Assembly: GCF_010183535.1 (NCBI RefSeq)
Contig: NC_071333.1
Location: 19,652,587-19,716,586, forward strand
Direction of reading: 5' to 3'
Length of the DNA: 64,000 nt
From: Caenorhabditis remanei
Lineage: Eukaryota > Nematoda > Chromadorea > Rhabditida > Rhabditidae
Made by a program: the position numbers and the translations under genes. A model generated the notes under the pieces. It worked only from the letters and a program-made list of their open reading frames with translations. It was not told the origin of the DNA and searched no databases. Shown piece after piece: positions 22,375 through 34,200 of the stretch (positions within the stretch are counted from its first letter, which is position 1; each line of letters opens with the position of its first letter).

Positions 22375-25300
22375 TTACATACGCTCCTCGTTTGGCTCCA
22401 GAACGTCGGCTCCAGAAAGATCTTCCTGTTTGGGTTCTATCAACATGTTCGCTCCAGCAGGACCGTCCACATCAACGTTGTTGTCGGGGTCTTCGTTTTC
22501 TCCCGCCAGGAGATCTTCATATTCCCAATCAGAGTCGTACATTCCTTTCTCCGAATCGACGGTAGAATCGTAATCATCTTCAGAGCTATCCTCATCCGGG
22601 ATTTCTCTTTCAGAAGTTTCCAAGTTTTGCGGGACGTCGAAGTCATCATCATCGAAAACGTCATGACTTCCCGAGACTTCAAAATCTTGGTACTCGTCCT
22701 CGTTAGGACTTTCTCGGCGGCTGGTTTCCTCCATCACATCATCTTCATCCAAATTGCCATTCCCCGACACTTCGAAATCTCGGTGCTCGTCATCAGGACT
22801 TTGTGGGCGGCTGGTTTTCTCCATCACATCATCTTCATACAAATTGCCAGTGTCCAGACCAGAGGGATCCTCGGCGTTCGGCTTTTTGAGATTCACCGCG
22901 GCGTTGGCTTTTTTCTGAGCCATTTTGAACTTTAGGACATCTTTCGCCAAAATTTTCGGAACGTCTTCCTCTTTTAAAAAATCTAATCCTCGTTCTCTGT
23001 CTAGTCGTCGTCTCATTGAGAAATATCCATTTACCTGAAATCAGTTTTTTAAAAGTAGAGAAATATCATTAAATTAAAAATCAGCACTTACGGAAATGAG
23101 ATCAATTCCCACATTCTCCTTCATTCCAATTGCTTCAGCCACCGTCTTGATAAATACATTTTTCGAGTATTCCTCTTCCAGAGCTCTCATCGCGGGGGGA
23201 AGGGAATCAACGGTTTTCTCCCCCGAAAGATACTTTTTTAAGAGTCTCTCTCTGTTCTTATGCGCCAATGTTAGAATCTGAAATTTTTTGAAATTTATTA
23301 ATTGGAATGATTTTAAATTATTGACTCACCGTGCTTGGAGCCATATTAAACTTTTTCGCCCATTCTTCAGCATCTGCTTTAGAAACGAATGGTTTCTCCA
23401 CGAGTTTGGAATGCAATTCCGGCCTTTTGGGAGTTTGGCGAACAAGTCGAGATTTTCGTCCCGGGACCAAGCTCTTGTCACGAAGAAAGAGCTTGAGCTG
23501 AAAATTCAAACTATCATTATCAGTTTACCAACAAGTGACAGGTGCTGTTATAGGAACATAGAATTTGTTTGAATGGGGCTTGTAAGTTATGTAAGTGAAT
23601 GAAATTCCGTATTTCACTAGGGGTTTTCATGTTTTGTACAGCGAGACTCATCAGTTACATGCGCTTTTAACACCACGTATTCTCTTATTTATACAAACTA
23701 TCAATAAGACGAAACATACCTTCGTTTTCGACCAGCTGAGCATCCGTGCCAATTCCACATGTACTTCTTCTCGGTAATGGGGATTCTCCTCGAAAAATGT
23801 TTTGATAACTGGCAGAGCTTCTTCTGGGGTAAGAGCTGGTCCAACTGGACGAGGTACTTTTTTATACTGTAATATATGAATTTTATAACAAGGTCAAAGC
23901 TATAAATCAATTCTACCTCTTCGAGACCTGCTCTTACTCTTCGACGTTTCTCATTCCTCATCTTTCTTTCATACTCGGTCTCTTTTTGTTTTGCCAGGTG
24001 GTTTCGAATGAAGTGGCCCACCTCAAATACAATAATTAGTTATGTTTCTATTCAGCAAACTAACCTGATAACTCGTCAGATTTATCTCGTCGCCCCAGAC
24101 TCTGCATTGTTCCGCTACAACCTTTTTGCCGTCCAATTCTTTCATCTTTTCATTCATGAAATTTCTTTGATGTTCAGTAAACCTGAACACTGGTTGTCTG
24201 TTTTCCTGAAAATGTAAAGTTTAAATTTCTGAATTATTGTTCAAAAACAAATTTTCATATCAGTTCATAAGTACTTAGGTACCAGTGATATAGATACCAG
24301 TGACATCAACTAAGCCAATTTTTTCATTTCCCATTCTCACCCGAACTCTCGCCTGACAATCTCTTTCGTATTTATACTTTCGCCTTTTTTCTTGTGCCGC
24401 GGCAAACTCCTCGGGTTTATCCTGCTTTTGTCTCCTTCTGATGAACCAGGCCGCCACCTTCAAATTATTTTTTTAAATGAAAGTTCATAATTTTCTGGAA
24501 CTCACCCTCTCGTGCAAAACATTGAACTCCGTGGCCAGCTCTGTTTTTCGTTCCGTTGTTGGATTGGGATTTGTTTCAAACTCTGCCTCCAACTTCATTC
24601 TCATTTCAGGAGTGATCCGTTTTACTCTATCTGGGATTTCATTCTTCTTTCTCTCCCGTCTGAAGAATCGATTCACCTGAAATAAAATTTTTTATTCAAA
24701 TAAACTTTTTTTTACACTAACCAAGCTCTTATTCATTTTCAACACTTTGGCTATTTTAGCTCTCATTTCTCGCGACGGGTTTTGAGTTTCCTTGAAGATT
24801 GCTATCAGTGTTTTTTTACCGACTGATTTTTGGTGTTCAGTCCTCTCAATAACTGGAGATCGTTCTCTGGGACGTTTTGGAGCACTCATTTTCTGTAAAA
24901 AGTATTGCAATTACAAAATTAAAAAAAAAATACTAACCTTTGGTGTGGGTTCTTCGAACTCTGATCCACTGGACTCAGCATCATCTTCTTCAGAATCAGA
25001 CGGCGTTGGGAAGGAGAGATCTGCTTCACACTCTTCCATAAGACGAATTAACTCGTCTCGACTGAGTTCTCGATCTTTCTGAAAAATGACAATGCTGCTT
25101 TGATTCAACGTTAAATTCAACGTTCAACAAAATTTATATTCAAAATTAACCAGACATTTTGTCAGTATTGTGAATTTTGTTTTTAATGCCTTTTTTGTGT
25201 TTTTTTTTCGTTGGTTTGAATATAACATTCTATTAGCGTTTCAACACAGAAATAGCATCCAACACAATGCAAAACTAGGGCTAAAACTGCAAATTAATTT

Positions 25301-27342
25301 ACTCATCTACATTATCATCTAATAATATACAGTGCCGTTCAAAAACCCATCATATTTTGCAACTTGCAGTGGAAAATTCGAGGGTGTGTCACAGTAAAAC
25401 AAGTAGAACTCTATTTTTGTAGTTGACCAGTTTTTGTACGAGAACTCCCTAGCAAGTTACATATCGAAAAAGTAATGTCTTCCTCTAATCGATCCCTGTC
25501 AGTGCAAAATAGTGCGGTCTTTGAGCTGTCCACTTAAAATTACTATAGCTTCCAAGAGATAGCCTGTACAGAAACGCTGATAACTACAAAAACGGGGCCC
25601 TATTTTCGATTTGTATGTGCCATAAAATTTACTTTGTGGGAAACATTGTTTTACTATGATGCATTCTCAAAGTTGGAGACTTCCAACTGAAAAATACAAA
25701 ATATGATACAATATTCCCCTTTTCTGTTCAAAATGTCTAACTTTTGTATCACTGATTGTTCCATACAATAATTTTTCTCAGTCGTGCAGATTGAAAAGAC
25801 AGCTTTATTTTTGTAGTTGACGATTTTTTTGTATGAGCACTTTCAAAGGAGTTATACTCATTAAAGATGAGCAACAAAACTGGACTATTTCGCACTGAAA
25901 TCGTTCGATTTGAGAGAAATTACTTTAATGATATGTAACTTTCTAGGTTTGTCTATACAAAAAAAATTTTCAACTTCAAAAACAAAGTTCGAGTTTTGAT
26001 TTGTATGATTTGAAAAAAATCATTTTGTGGGATATCCTTAACACCAGGCCACATTTTCAACTGAAACTACCTAAATTGTATTTTCAATCTGAAAATGCAA
26101 CTCACATGGGCTCGTCGATTGTTTTTCCGTCTTGGTTCTGGTGAACCATCTGATTCAGAACATGATGGAGAACTGTATGAGGGGGTGCGAGTCGAGCTCT
26201 TCTGGAATTATTCATGAATTTATTGAAACCATCCTGTCTGCCCCGCCTTCACTGGTTCATCCGGCTGCTCACTCCTCATTTACTTTCAAATGTGCCCGCA
26301 TGCCAGAATATTCTAAAGCGGCGGTCGCGAAAGCACCCAAGTTCGGTTTTTTATATATATATTTATATATATATATACCTAAGAATGATGTAGTTTTCAA
26401 AAGGAAAGACAGGATCACGATCAAAATTATGCTGATATTATGTTTATTGATTGTGTTTTTTGACTGTCTAAGTGACTTACAGGTGCTTTTGGATTCTTTC
26501 GACACATTGGCTGTGGTGAATCATCTGAAGAGTCGGAGAGAGGCGACAAAACACGGTACGATGGCACATTTCGGCGGCGAGTGGAGCTCCTCTGAAATAA
26601 TTTACGAATTTATTGAAAATTTGGTTACAAAAAGGAAAAAATTATCATGATAAAAATTATGCAGGCATTATGTTTGTTGGTTGTATTTTTCTCTGCTATC
26701 TCGCTGATATACAAACGTGGGATATCGTCTTAACGATTTGACTTACTGGAGTGTGCATTCCCTTGGCCGAATAGTGTGCCGGCAAAACATAATCAGGCGT
26801 TGGTGCCCGACGACGACGAGAAGATGATTGAACGCCACGACGGGTATGGGAGTTTCTCCGCTTTGGTTGCGGTGATCCACCAGATGATTCAGAAGATGAT
26901 GATAGTAGACGGTTTGACGTGGATGGCACGTTTCCACGAGTCGAGCTCCTCTGAAATTATTATTACTGAATTCATAGAAAATGTAGTTATAAAAAGGGGA
27001 AAAATTGATGAAATTATGCGGATATGATGTCAGTGGGCTGTGTTTTTCTGTGACATCTCGCTAATACAGAAACGTGAACTTACGGAGTCGTGCATTCCGG
27101 TTTTCGAAGAGAGTGGTCGCAGATCATTATCGGACGATGGCGACCGACGACGAGTGATCGATTGGGCGTCACGGAGAGACGAGGTTCTCTGAATTTTTTC
27201 AACTTGGAAAATATCTATTTAGGTTAAAGACTCTATAACTAATAACTTGACTGTAAAAATGTGTTCTGTGTAAACTAATGCTTACCGGCATTGGAGATTC
27301 AGGATATTCGGAGGATTCGCAAATATTTTGTTGAGCAGACAT
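22375..27342 (-). CDS. Gene B: multi-homeodomain protein, 15 exons, 859 aa
   Basis: Exons (5' to 3'): 27342-27286, 27188-27084, 26950-26747, 26591-26481, 26201-26106, 25078-24938, 24892-24722, 24676-24506, 24457-24341, 24205-24065, 24021-23917, 23866-23720, 23497-23330, 23277-23092, 23034-22375. Every coding exon is a multiple of three and all junctions are phase 0. Exons 1-5 encode Ser/Arg-rich low-complexity repeats (RSST..N/VPS..SSSES motifs), exon 6 an acidic region. Exons 7-15 encode six homeodomain-like helix-turn-helix repeats whose third helix starts the next exon (VNRFFRRERKK, VAAWFIRRRQKQ, VGHFIRNHLAKQ, LKLFLRDK, ILTLAHKNRER, VNGYFSMRRRLDRERG). The tail is Asp/Glu-rich. The fold assignment rests on the VxxWFxxRRxK pattern and helix 1/2 spacing. 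A sequence-specific nuclear regulator is likely but inferred. The gene is intact. Confidence 0.85.
25079..26105. mobile_element. MITE-family copies in gene B intron 5
   Basis: The intron carries two related stretches. One begins TACAGTGCCGTTC at 25,328 and shows 'gggtgtgtcacagtaaaac', 'tttgtagttgaccag', then inverted-sense counterparts ('ttttactatgatgcattctcaaagttgg') to about 25,710. A second runs from about 25,730 to 26,090 ('tttgtagttgacgatttttttgtatgagcactttc'). The gene C intron at the same position holds the same family, so the insertion predates the B/C duplication. Confidence 0.6.
26350..26381. repeat. TA microsatellite in gene B intron 4
   Basis: A run of 'tatatatatatttatatatatatata' lies within the intron between gene B exons 4 and 5. 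The corresponding gene C intron lacks it. Confidence 0.6.
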
Positions 27343-28840
27343 CTGAAATACACAATCGTCCGCAAGAACTTAAACAAAAACAGAATGAGAAGAAATGGCA
27401 ACGAAAAAAAGCTATGTAATCCGTGAGACCTCTTCCATCTTATAATTATTTGTCAATGGTCCCTCCATTTTCTTGTCCTCAGGAGGAGAGAGCGCTTGTA
27501 TAATTCTTCTTTGCGTTGCTGGGAAGATTAAACTAAAACAATGCATTAGCACCCAACATATTTTTATAATTGCAGCCTACTAAATACAAACAAAAGGGTA
27601 ACGGTGCCTATAGGACAAGCCAGTTGTACCAATTAGCAATATTTTGGTAAAATAAATTAATAATTCCTAACAAAAGCAAGAAAAACACATTTTCTGCTAA
27701 AAAAAGTGTTTCAAAAATGCAAAAACTGACAAAAAATGAAGTGGACTCAATTATAAAATAGAAAAAAAGATCGGGTGAAATATCTAAACTAACATTTTGC
27801 TAGAAAAACACTTTGCTGCTGAGAATGAAAGTTTTTGGTATATATGTACAACGGCTGAAGATACTGAGCAGATGTTGCAAAGGCCTCCCGCAGCGACTAC
27901 CAAAATACAGAGAAGAAATATATTCTTTTTTTTCCTTGACTCAAATAAATTCCATCTCACAAAATCTTTAGCTATGGAAGCTAAGAAAAAACCAGCTACA
28001 TTCATTCTAATTTCAATTCTTAGCCAGTTTACATACATAAAAATACTACGCAAAAAGAAGGGCAACGTCGATTGACAGAAGGTGGTCAAAATGTAGTAAA
28101 AACGAAGACACTGAGAGAAACGAGAAAAAGAGAGTCAGTTCGGGAAAGAGACATAGAGAAAAAAATTGAGCGAAGGACCGCCGGGTTTTGAATGCATACA
28201 CATTGCCTCCTTTCTTAACAAAAACCATTTAATGAACAGACGTGTGCGCCTCCGCCGCGTTTTCTCTAGACAACGAAGGAAAATGACGAACAAGGGGAAA
28301 GGTTCGGGAAAAGGGAAAAAATTTTATTATACCCATATTTTTCTTTCACTTTATGTGCTTTTCATTATCATGGTGCCTCCGACGCATAGTTCTGTCGGTT
28401 TGTCTTTCAGTCAAGTAGCATGTTAAATTCAATGGGCGCATTTCAATTTTCAGAGCAAAAAAAACAGAACTCGTGCGTATTTGATGCTTATCAATTTTGC
28501 AAATAAGAAAAGAGGACGTGAAACACATAGAGAGGTTTATGAGAAGACAGTCGTTCACCTCCCAGCCATCGTTATCTCTCTTCAATGCCTTGGCCTCCCT
28601 TCTGATCAATCCTTTGGTGAACCTTGGACGGGTGGTTTCCTTCTTGCTTGTCTCTTTCAAAGAGTAATAGACGGTTAGAAACATGGAGAAGTGGCTTCCT
28701 CACCACTCTTAGATGATTATGACTGAACTAATAACGTCTTTGCTGATTCGAAGATGAAAAAGTGTATGTTCATTGGGAAATAGAAATAGAAAAAAATAGA
28801 AGTAATTTAAATGACAAAAAGGAAAGTATTCATGTTACCG
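27343..28840. promoter_or_regulatory. Gene B upstream region, duplicated upstream of gene C
   Basis: No gene is seen. About 28,030-28,720 (including 'gaccgccgggttttgaatgca', 'tgcgcctccgccgcgttttctctag', 'aaagagtaatagacggttag') matches 36,370-36,920 closely, more closely than much of the surrounding DNA. Lying at equal distance upstream of two intact paralogues, and echoed near gene A at 1,630-1,690, it is a good candidate for the conserved promoter or enhancer of this gene family. The 27,380-28,000 portion is AT-rich and matches 35,870-36,360 only partly. Confidence 0.45.
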
Positions 28841-28841
28841 T

Positions 28842-29145
28842 AAAAAACTGTAATAGAAGCGCACCCTGAAAAGCAGTTTCAATAATAGTGGCGCTCCCTC
28901 TAATAGAGGCGCCCCCTCAATACGTTTGAAATGGTTTTCTGGTTTTCAATCATTCTTTTTCAAAGTTCGTAAGAAAAACAAAAATAAAACCCAATTTTTT
29001 CGTTCAAAGTATTTCAAATTTGGAGTTTTTGTTCAATTTTGTCAGAGAAAACGTTGGTTTGGCTGATCCCTGTAATATAGGCGCACTTGCAAACAAAGGT
29101 TGAAAAATAGAGGCGCATGCGCTTCTATTACAGTTTTACAATATA
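28842..29145. mobile_element. MITE with CTGTAATAGAAGCGCA inverted termini
   Basis: The left end 'actgtaatagaagcgca' (about 28,847-28,863) is the reverse complement of the right end 'tgcgcttctattacagt' (about 29,118-29,134). Inside are further 'aatag(a/t)ggcgc' motifs on both strands. The length is about 300 bases with no coding capacity. Related wording ('taatagatgcgcgcc') appears at about 61,528. The family is not one I can name. Confidence 0.65.
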
Positions 29146-29159
29146 TTTCACTATTACAG

Positions 29160-29532
29160 TTTTACAATATATATATATTTCAGCGAACCAGAAACCAAAT
29201 GAAAAGAAAAGGAAACTGGAGCGGATAACGAATCGGGATTCATCAGATTAGTCGAATATTCTTCACTTCACGTGCTCTATATTCCATAGCTTTCTTCATG
29301 CATAGTGGACGTCATCATTGTTTTCAGATTTCCACCTGATCTCTTTCTCTGCGTCTATCGACTACGTTTCTAGTATAAAAGGCAACTCCTGCCTTACGAA
29401 AATCATTCTGCATCTTACTCCCCCTTCTCCCTGGCGACGCAATGAGCGCGTCGCCTCCTATGTTATCTACTGATTATTTTTGAATTCTAATATTTTATTT
29501 TATTTTTACGGGTTCTTGTGCCGGTTGAAAAA
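29160..29532 (+). promoter_or_regulatory. Leader cassette 1: promoter, hairpin and 13-codon ORF
   Basis: Contains a CRE-like 'gtggacgtcatc' (about 29,306), TATAAAAG at 29,374 and an 8-bp stem GGCGACGC/GCGTCGCC (29,433-29,455) with the loop AATGAGC. The loop ATG begins the ORF MSASPPMLSTDYF (29,442-29,483, TGA). It ends in 'gttgaaaaa' before a GTAAGTTG donor at 29,533. The same order recurs in cassettes at 41.4, 42.6 and (inverted) 53.4 kb, and degenerately at 38.1 and 43.8 kb. A TATA box 68 bases before a conserved ATG indicates a real transcription start and 5' leader. Whether the 13-codon ORF acts as a peptide, a regulatory upstream ORF or neither is unknown. Confidence 0.7.
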
Positions 29533-29628
29533 GTAAGTTGAAATTCATGCTGAACCAAACAAATGGAAATTCTTTCATTCAAACCAGCTCTTTCCAAAAA
29601 TACATATTTGTGACTACAAATTTTTGTA

Positions 29629-30090
29629 GAAAACTTCATTGGAATACGTTGTCCAACTCCACTGTCGACCCTTGCGGAAGACATCTCACCATTGAAATTT
29701 GGAGTGTATGCGACACTTCTTGTCACCACGAAGATGGTAAGGGAATTTAGTTTATTGTAGTAATTTGGTCAGTGTAAAATGGTCAGTGTAGTTTGTCACT
29801 GTAATTGGTTGGTCTCTGTGATGACTTAGTTGGCGGATCCTAGGCCACGATTTCTTTGGACATGGACATCCTTTCGGTTACTGTAGCGCCACCGTACCTA
29901 TCTGTGAGAGAATAATTTATTTGTTGTTACAGTAATCAACAATGGGTGCATCGAGAAAAAGACGGAATCATCAGCTCACCCGCTCAGTTCAGATGCCACC
30001 CCCTCCGATTCAAAATGCGCCAGTAAAATAGTCATGCAGTCAATTGTGGTGTGTGGTCAACCGTTGGATCATTCAATGTTTTTTTTTTGA
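29629..30090 (+). pseudogene. Insulin-like B-chain exons downstream of cassette 1 (degenerate)
   Basis: Exon 29,629-29,736 encodes PCGRHLTIEIWSVCDTSC, with the insulin B-chain spacing C-x11-C plus the extra C-x3-C seen in nematode insulin-like peptides. It splices in phase 1 to 29,933-30,090. That exon encodes NNGCIEKKTE (resembling an A-chain start but lacking the CC pair) and then a second B-chain-like run KCASKIVMQSIVVCGQP, ending in an F-rich tail and TGA. No in-frame signal peptide or start codon joins the cassette leader to the first exon. I read it as a decayed or rearranged insulin-like locus of secreted-hormone ancestry. Confidence 0.5.
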
Positions 30091-31208
30091 AACTTAATAA
30101 CACCTTAAGTTTCGTTTAAAAAAGAAAAAAATAAACATTTTAATCCCCCGCTCGTCTGGCTATTTTCAGGCTATTAAAGGGAATAGAAGGAACGATATGG
30201 GAACGGAACTGCTACTGAAACTTGGCAAAATGACAAAAATGTATAAATAATACAGAACAAAGGTAGAGCACAATTTTTGTTGTTGACGATTTTTTTGTAC
30301 GGACACTCCCCGTGAGAGTTATAGTTATTTCAAAAAGAAACGTTACATGTGTACCTCTACTAACTATTTATAACTAGAAGATAATCCTATTTAGCATACA
30401 ATGTTATTTGGATTACTGATTGTTGCCACTTGGATGAATACCCGGTTGAGAAAAATTTGAAAAATAGCTATATTTTGAAAATTTTTATTAACGAAAACTG
30501 GTGTAAACATAAAAAATATTAAAATCTTGAAAAATTGCACAGATATGACAGAAAAACAAATGACCAGAAGAACTGTACCCGAACAAAAAAAATTAAAACA
30601 TGATTTCAAATAACAATAAGGAAAGACGTAAAATATGAATGGGATTGATAAGTAGGGGATTTAAAGTCGACAAGATTGAGGAGAAAAAAATCAGAGATAG
30701 TTGTGATAGAAAAGAGAGAGAAAGCAAGAATAGGTAAGGGAGGATCAGGCTGAACCATTTGGTTGAAAGTCCTTACAGGGCGGAGAATGGACTGAAAAAG
30801 AGCAAATATATGTTTCAGAAAGACAAAAAAAACAACGTAATGTGCGGCGAGTATCAAGAGAGGGACATTGGCTTCGCTGGACTATCAGGTAGATGGGATA
30901 GGTCAGAAAGATTGGAAATAAGAGTGAGGAACATAAGACATTCTGGTAACGGGTGACGAGTATCAATAGAGGGACGGGTGGAGAGAGCTTCGCTGAACTA
31001 TCAAGTAGATAGGAGTGGTCAGAAAAATGGAGAGAACACATGAAGAGAATAGGGAGGATCAGGCTGAACCGTTTGGTTTTAAGCATTGAAGAAGAAGAAT
31101 TGCAGCCAACATTGAGCAACAAAATAAATTTTAGAAATGGGACACGAAGATCAAGAGAGGGACGAGAAAAAGTGTTTTGCTGGACAACAATGGTCCAAAA
31201 ACCATGAA
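30091..31208. other. Gene C 3' flank with repeats
   Basis: A TACAGTRCC-family fragment ('tttttgttgttgacgatttttttgtacggacactcc') lies at about 30,270-30,320. From about 30,600 the sequence is the purine-rich tandem motif shared with 21,850-22,330. Around 30,500-30,555 is sequence like the right edge of the satellite ('gaaaaattgcacagatatga') but with no satellite array. No gene is seen. Confidence 0.5.
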
Positions 31209-34200
31209 TCATTGCATACGCTCCCCGTTTGGCTCCAGAACGTCGGCTCCAGAAAGATCCTCCTGTTTGGGTTCCATCAAGATGTTGGCTCCAGCAAGAA
31301 CGTCGAGATTGTTGTCATGGTATTCGTTTTCTCCCGCGAGGAGATCTTCATATTTCCAATCTGAGTCGTACATTCCTGCCTCCGAATCGACTGTAGAATC
31401 GTAATCATCTTCAGAGCTATCCTCAACCGGGATTTCTCTTTCAGACGTTGCCAAGTTTTGCGGGGCGTCGAAGTCATCATAATCGAAAACGTCATGATTT
31501 CCCGAGACTTCAAAATCTTGGTGCTCGTCCTGGTCAGGACTTCCTCGACCGCTGCTTTCCTCCATCTCACCATCTTCATCGAAATCGCCATTCTCCTGAC
31601 CATCGGGATCCTCATGATCTGACTCTTCAGATTCCACCGCGGCGTTGGTTTTTTTCTGGCGCTTCTTGAACTTTAGGACATCTTTTGACAAAATTTTTGG
31701 AACGTCTTCCTCTTTGATAAGATTTAATCCTCGTTCTCTGTCAAGTCTTCTTCTCATTGAGAAATAGCCATTTACCTGAAATCAGCTTTTTAAAAGTAAA
31801 GAAACATCATTAACTTAAAAAATCAGAACTTACGCTAACGAGCTCAATTCCGACGTTTTCTTTTATTTCAATTGCTGCAGCCACTGACTCGATGAAGACG
31901 TTCTTGGAGTACTCCTCTTCAAGCATTTTCATCTGGGGTGGAAGGGAATCCAGGGTTTTCTCTCCCGAAAGATACTTTTTTAAGAGTCTCTCTCGGAGCT
32001 TATGCGCCAATGAAAGAATCTGAATTTTTTCGAATATTATTAGTTGGAAAGATTTTAATTAATTGACTCACCGTGTTTGGCGTCATAATGAGCTGTTTCG
32101 CCCATTCTTCAGCATCTGCTTTAGAAACGAATGGCTTTTGCTCAAATTTTGATTCAAATCCAGCATTGCCAACCTGGGCTTTTCTTCTTTCCTGCACTTT
32201 TCTTCTTCCAACTAAACCCTTGTCACGAAGAAAGTGTTTGAGCTGAAAATTCAAATTACTATTATCGCTAAACAGATGCTGTTAGAATAACATAAAATTC
32301 GTTCGATTGGTTCTCTTAGGTTAAATCGGTAAAATTCCGTACGGTTTTTCATGTTTTCAATTGTGAGACTCATTACATGCGTTTTTAACACCAATTATTC
32401 TCCAATTATTAATAATTATAAATGAGACAAAACATACCTTCGATTTGGACCAGTTGAGTATCTGTGCCAATGAACCATCTTCCTCCTGTCGGTAGTTTGG
32501 ATTTGCGTCGAAAAAGTTTTTGACAATTGGCAGGGCTTCATCTGCACTAAGAGGTGGCCCAGCTGGTCGAGGGATTTTTTTGTGCTGTAATACAAGAAGA
32601 TTATAACGAGATTAGTGCTAAAAATCAATTTTACCTCTTCTAGACCTTCCTTTACTCTTCTTTTTTTGTCGTGTCTGATCCGTGTCTCGTAGGATGGCTC
32701 TCTTTGTCTTCTTAAGTGTTTCCGGATGTAGTGGCTCACCTCAAATACAATAATCAGATATGTCTTTATCGTGCTTTCTAACCTGATAACTCGTCAGATT
32801 TATCTCATCGCCCCACTTTCGGCACTGTTCCACAGCAGCCTCTTTGCCCTCCACCTCTTTCATCTTTTCATTCATAAAATTTCTCTGTTCTTCAGTGAAC
32901 CTGAACGCCGGCTGTCTGTTTTGCTGGAAATTTTAAGTTGAAATTTCTGGATTATTGTTCAAAAACAAGTTTTCAGATGCGTATCTGTTCATAAAGAGCA
33001 GTGACACTAATTAAACCCATTTGTTCATTTTCCATTCTCACCTGAATTCTCATCTGATGATCTCTTTCGTTTTTATAAATTCGCCTTTTTTCTTGCGCTG
33101 CGGCAAACTCCTCGGGTTTATACTGCTTTTGTCTTCTTCTGATGAACCAGGCCGTCACCTTCAAATTATTTTTTTAATGAAAATTCATCATTTCCTGGAA
33201 CTCACTCTCTCGTGCAAAACATTGAATTCCGTGGCCAGCTCTGTTTTTCGTTCAGTTGTTGGATTCGGATTTGTTTCAAACTCTGCCTCCAACTTCATTC
33301 TCATTTCAGGAGAGATACGTTTCACTCTTTCTGGAATTTCGGACTTCTTTCTCTCCCTTCTGAAGAATCGAGCCACCTGAAATAAAATTGTTTAATCTAA
33401 CGAACTTTTTGTTATGTTACAATTACCAAGCTCTTGTTCATTTTCAGCACTTCTGCTATTTTTGCTCTCATTTCTAGAGAAGGGTTTTCAGTTTCCTTAA
33501 AGATTCCCATCAGTGTTTTTTTCCCAACTGCTATCTGATGTTTGGTTCTTTTTATTATCGGAGACCGTTGTCTTTGTCGTTTCGCACTACTTTTCTTTTT
33601 CGGGCTTGTCTTATTTTTCTGTAAAAACGTAATACAATAAAACTTTTTTTGAAAAATTACTGACCTTTGGAGTGGGGTCTTCGAATTCTGAACCACTGGA
33701 CTCTTCGTCATCACTTTCAAAGTTTTCTCCTTCAGAATCAGATGGCGTTGGGGAAGAGGGGTCGGCTTCACACTCTTCCATAAGTCGAATCAACTCGTCT
33801 CGAGTGAGTTCTCGGTCCTGCTAAAAATGTCAATATGCCTTTGTGTTAACGTTGCTTAAAAGTTTAAAATACAAAATTAATATTAAAACTTGACCAGAAA
33901 TTTTCTCAATATTGTGAATTTGTTAGTGTTTTTTCACTGATTCAAATAAAAATCTCCCTCTAACGTTTTAGCTTAACACTATTATCCAACGTAGCGCAGA
34001 GCTACTACCTAAACTACAAATTTATTCACTTATTTCTTATATTATCTACAATACCGTCCAATACACAATACAAGTACTACAATATACAGTACCGGCCAAA
34101 AACACCATGTTCTGCCTATTTCAGTTGAAAATTTTCAGTTGAAAAAAAATTCAATTTTGTAGTTGGCATTTTTTTGTGCGAACACTTCCTAGCAAGTTAC

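Noticed and set aside
26132..26650. 172-codon plus-strand frame in the gene B 5' region
   Set aside because: It lies antisense to gene B exons 4 and 5, which have perfect splice sites and a conserved counterpart in gene C. The plus frame is not conserved there.
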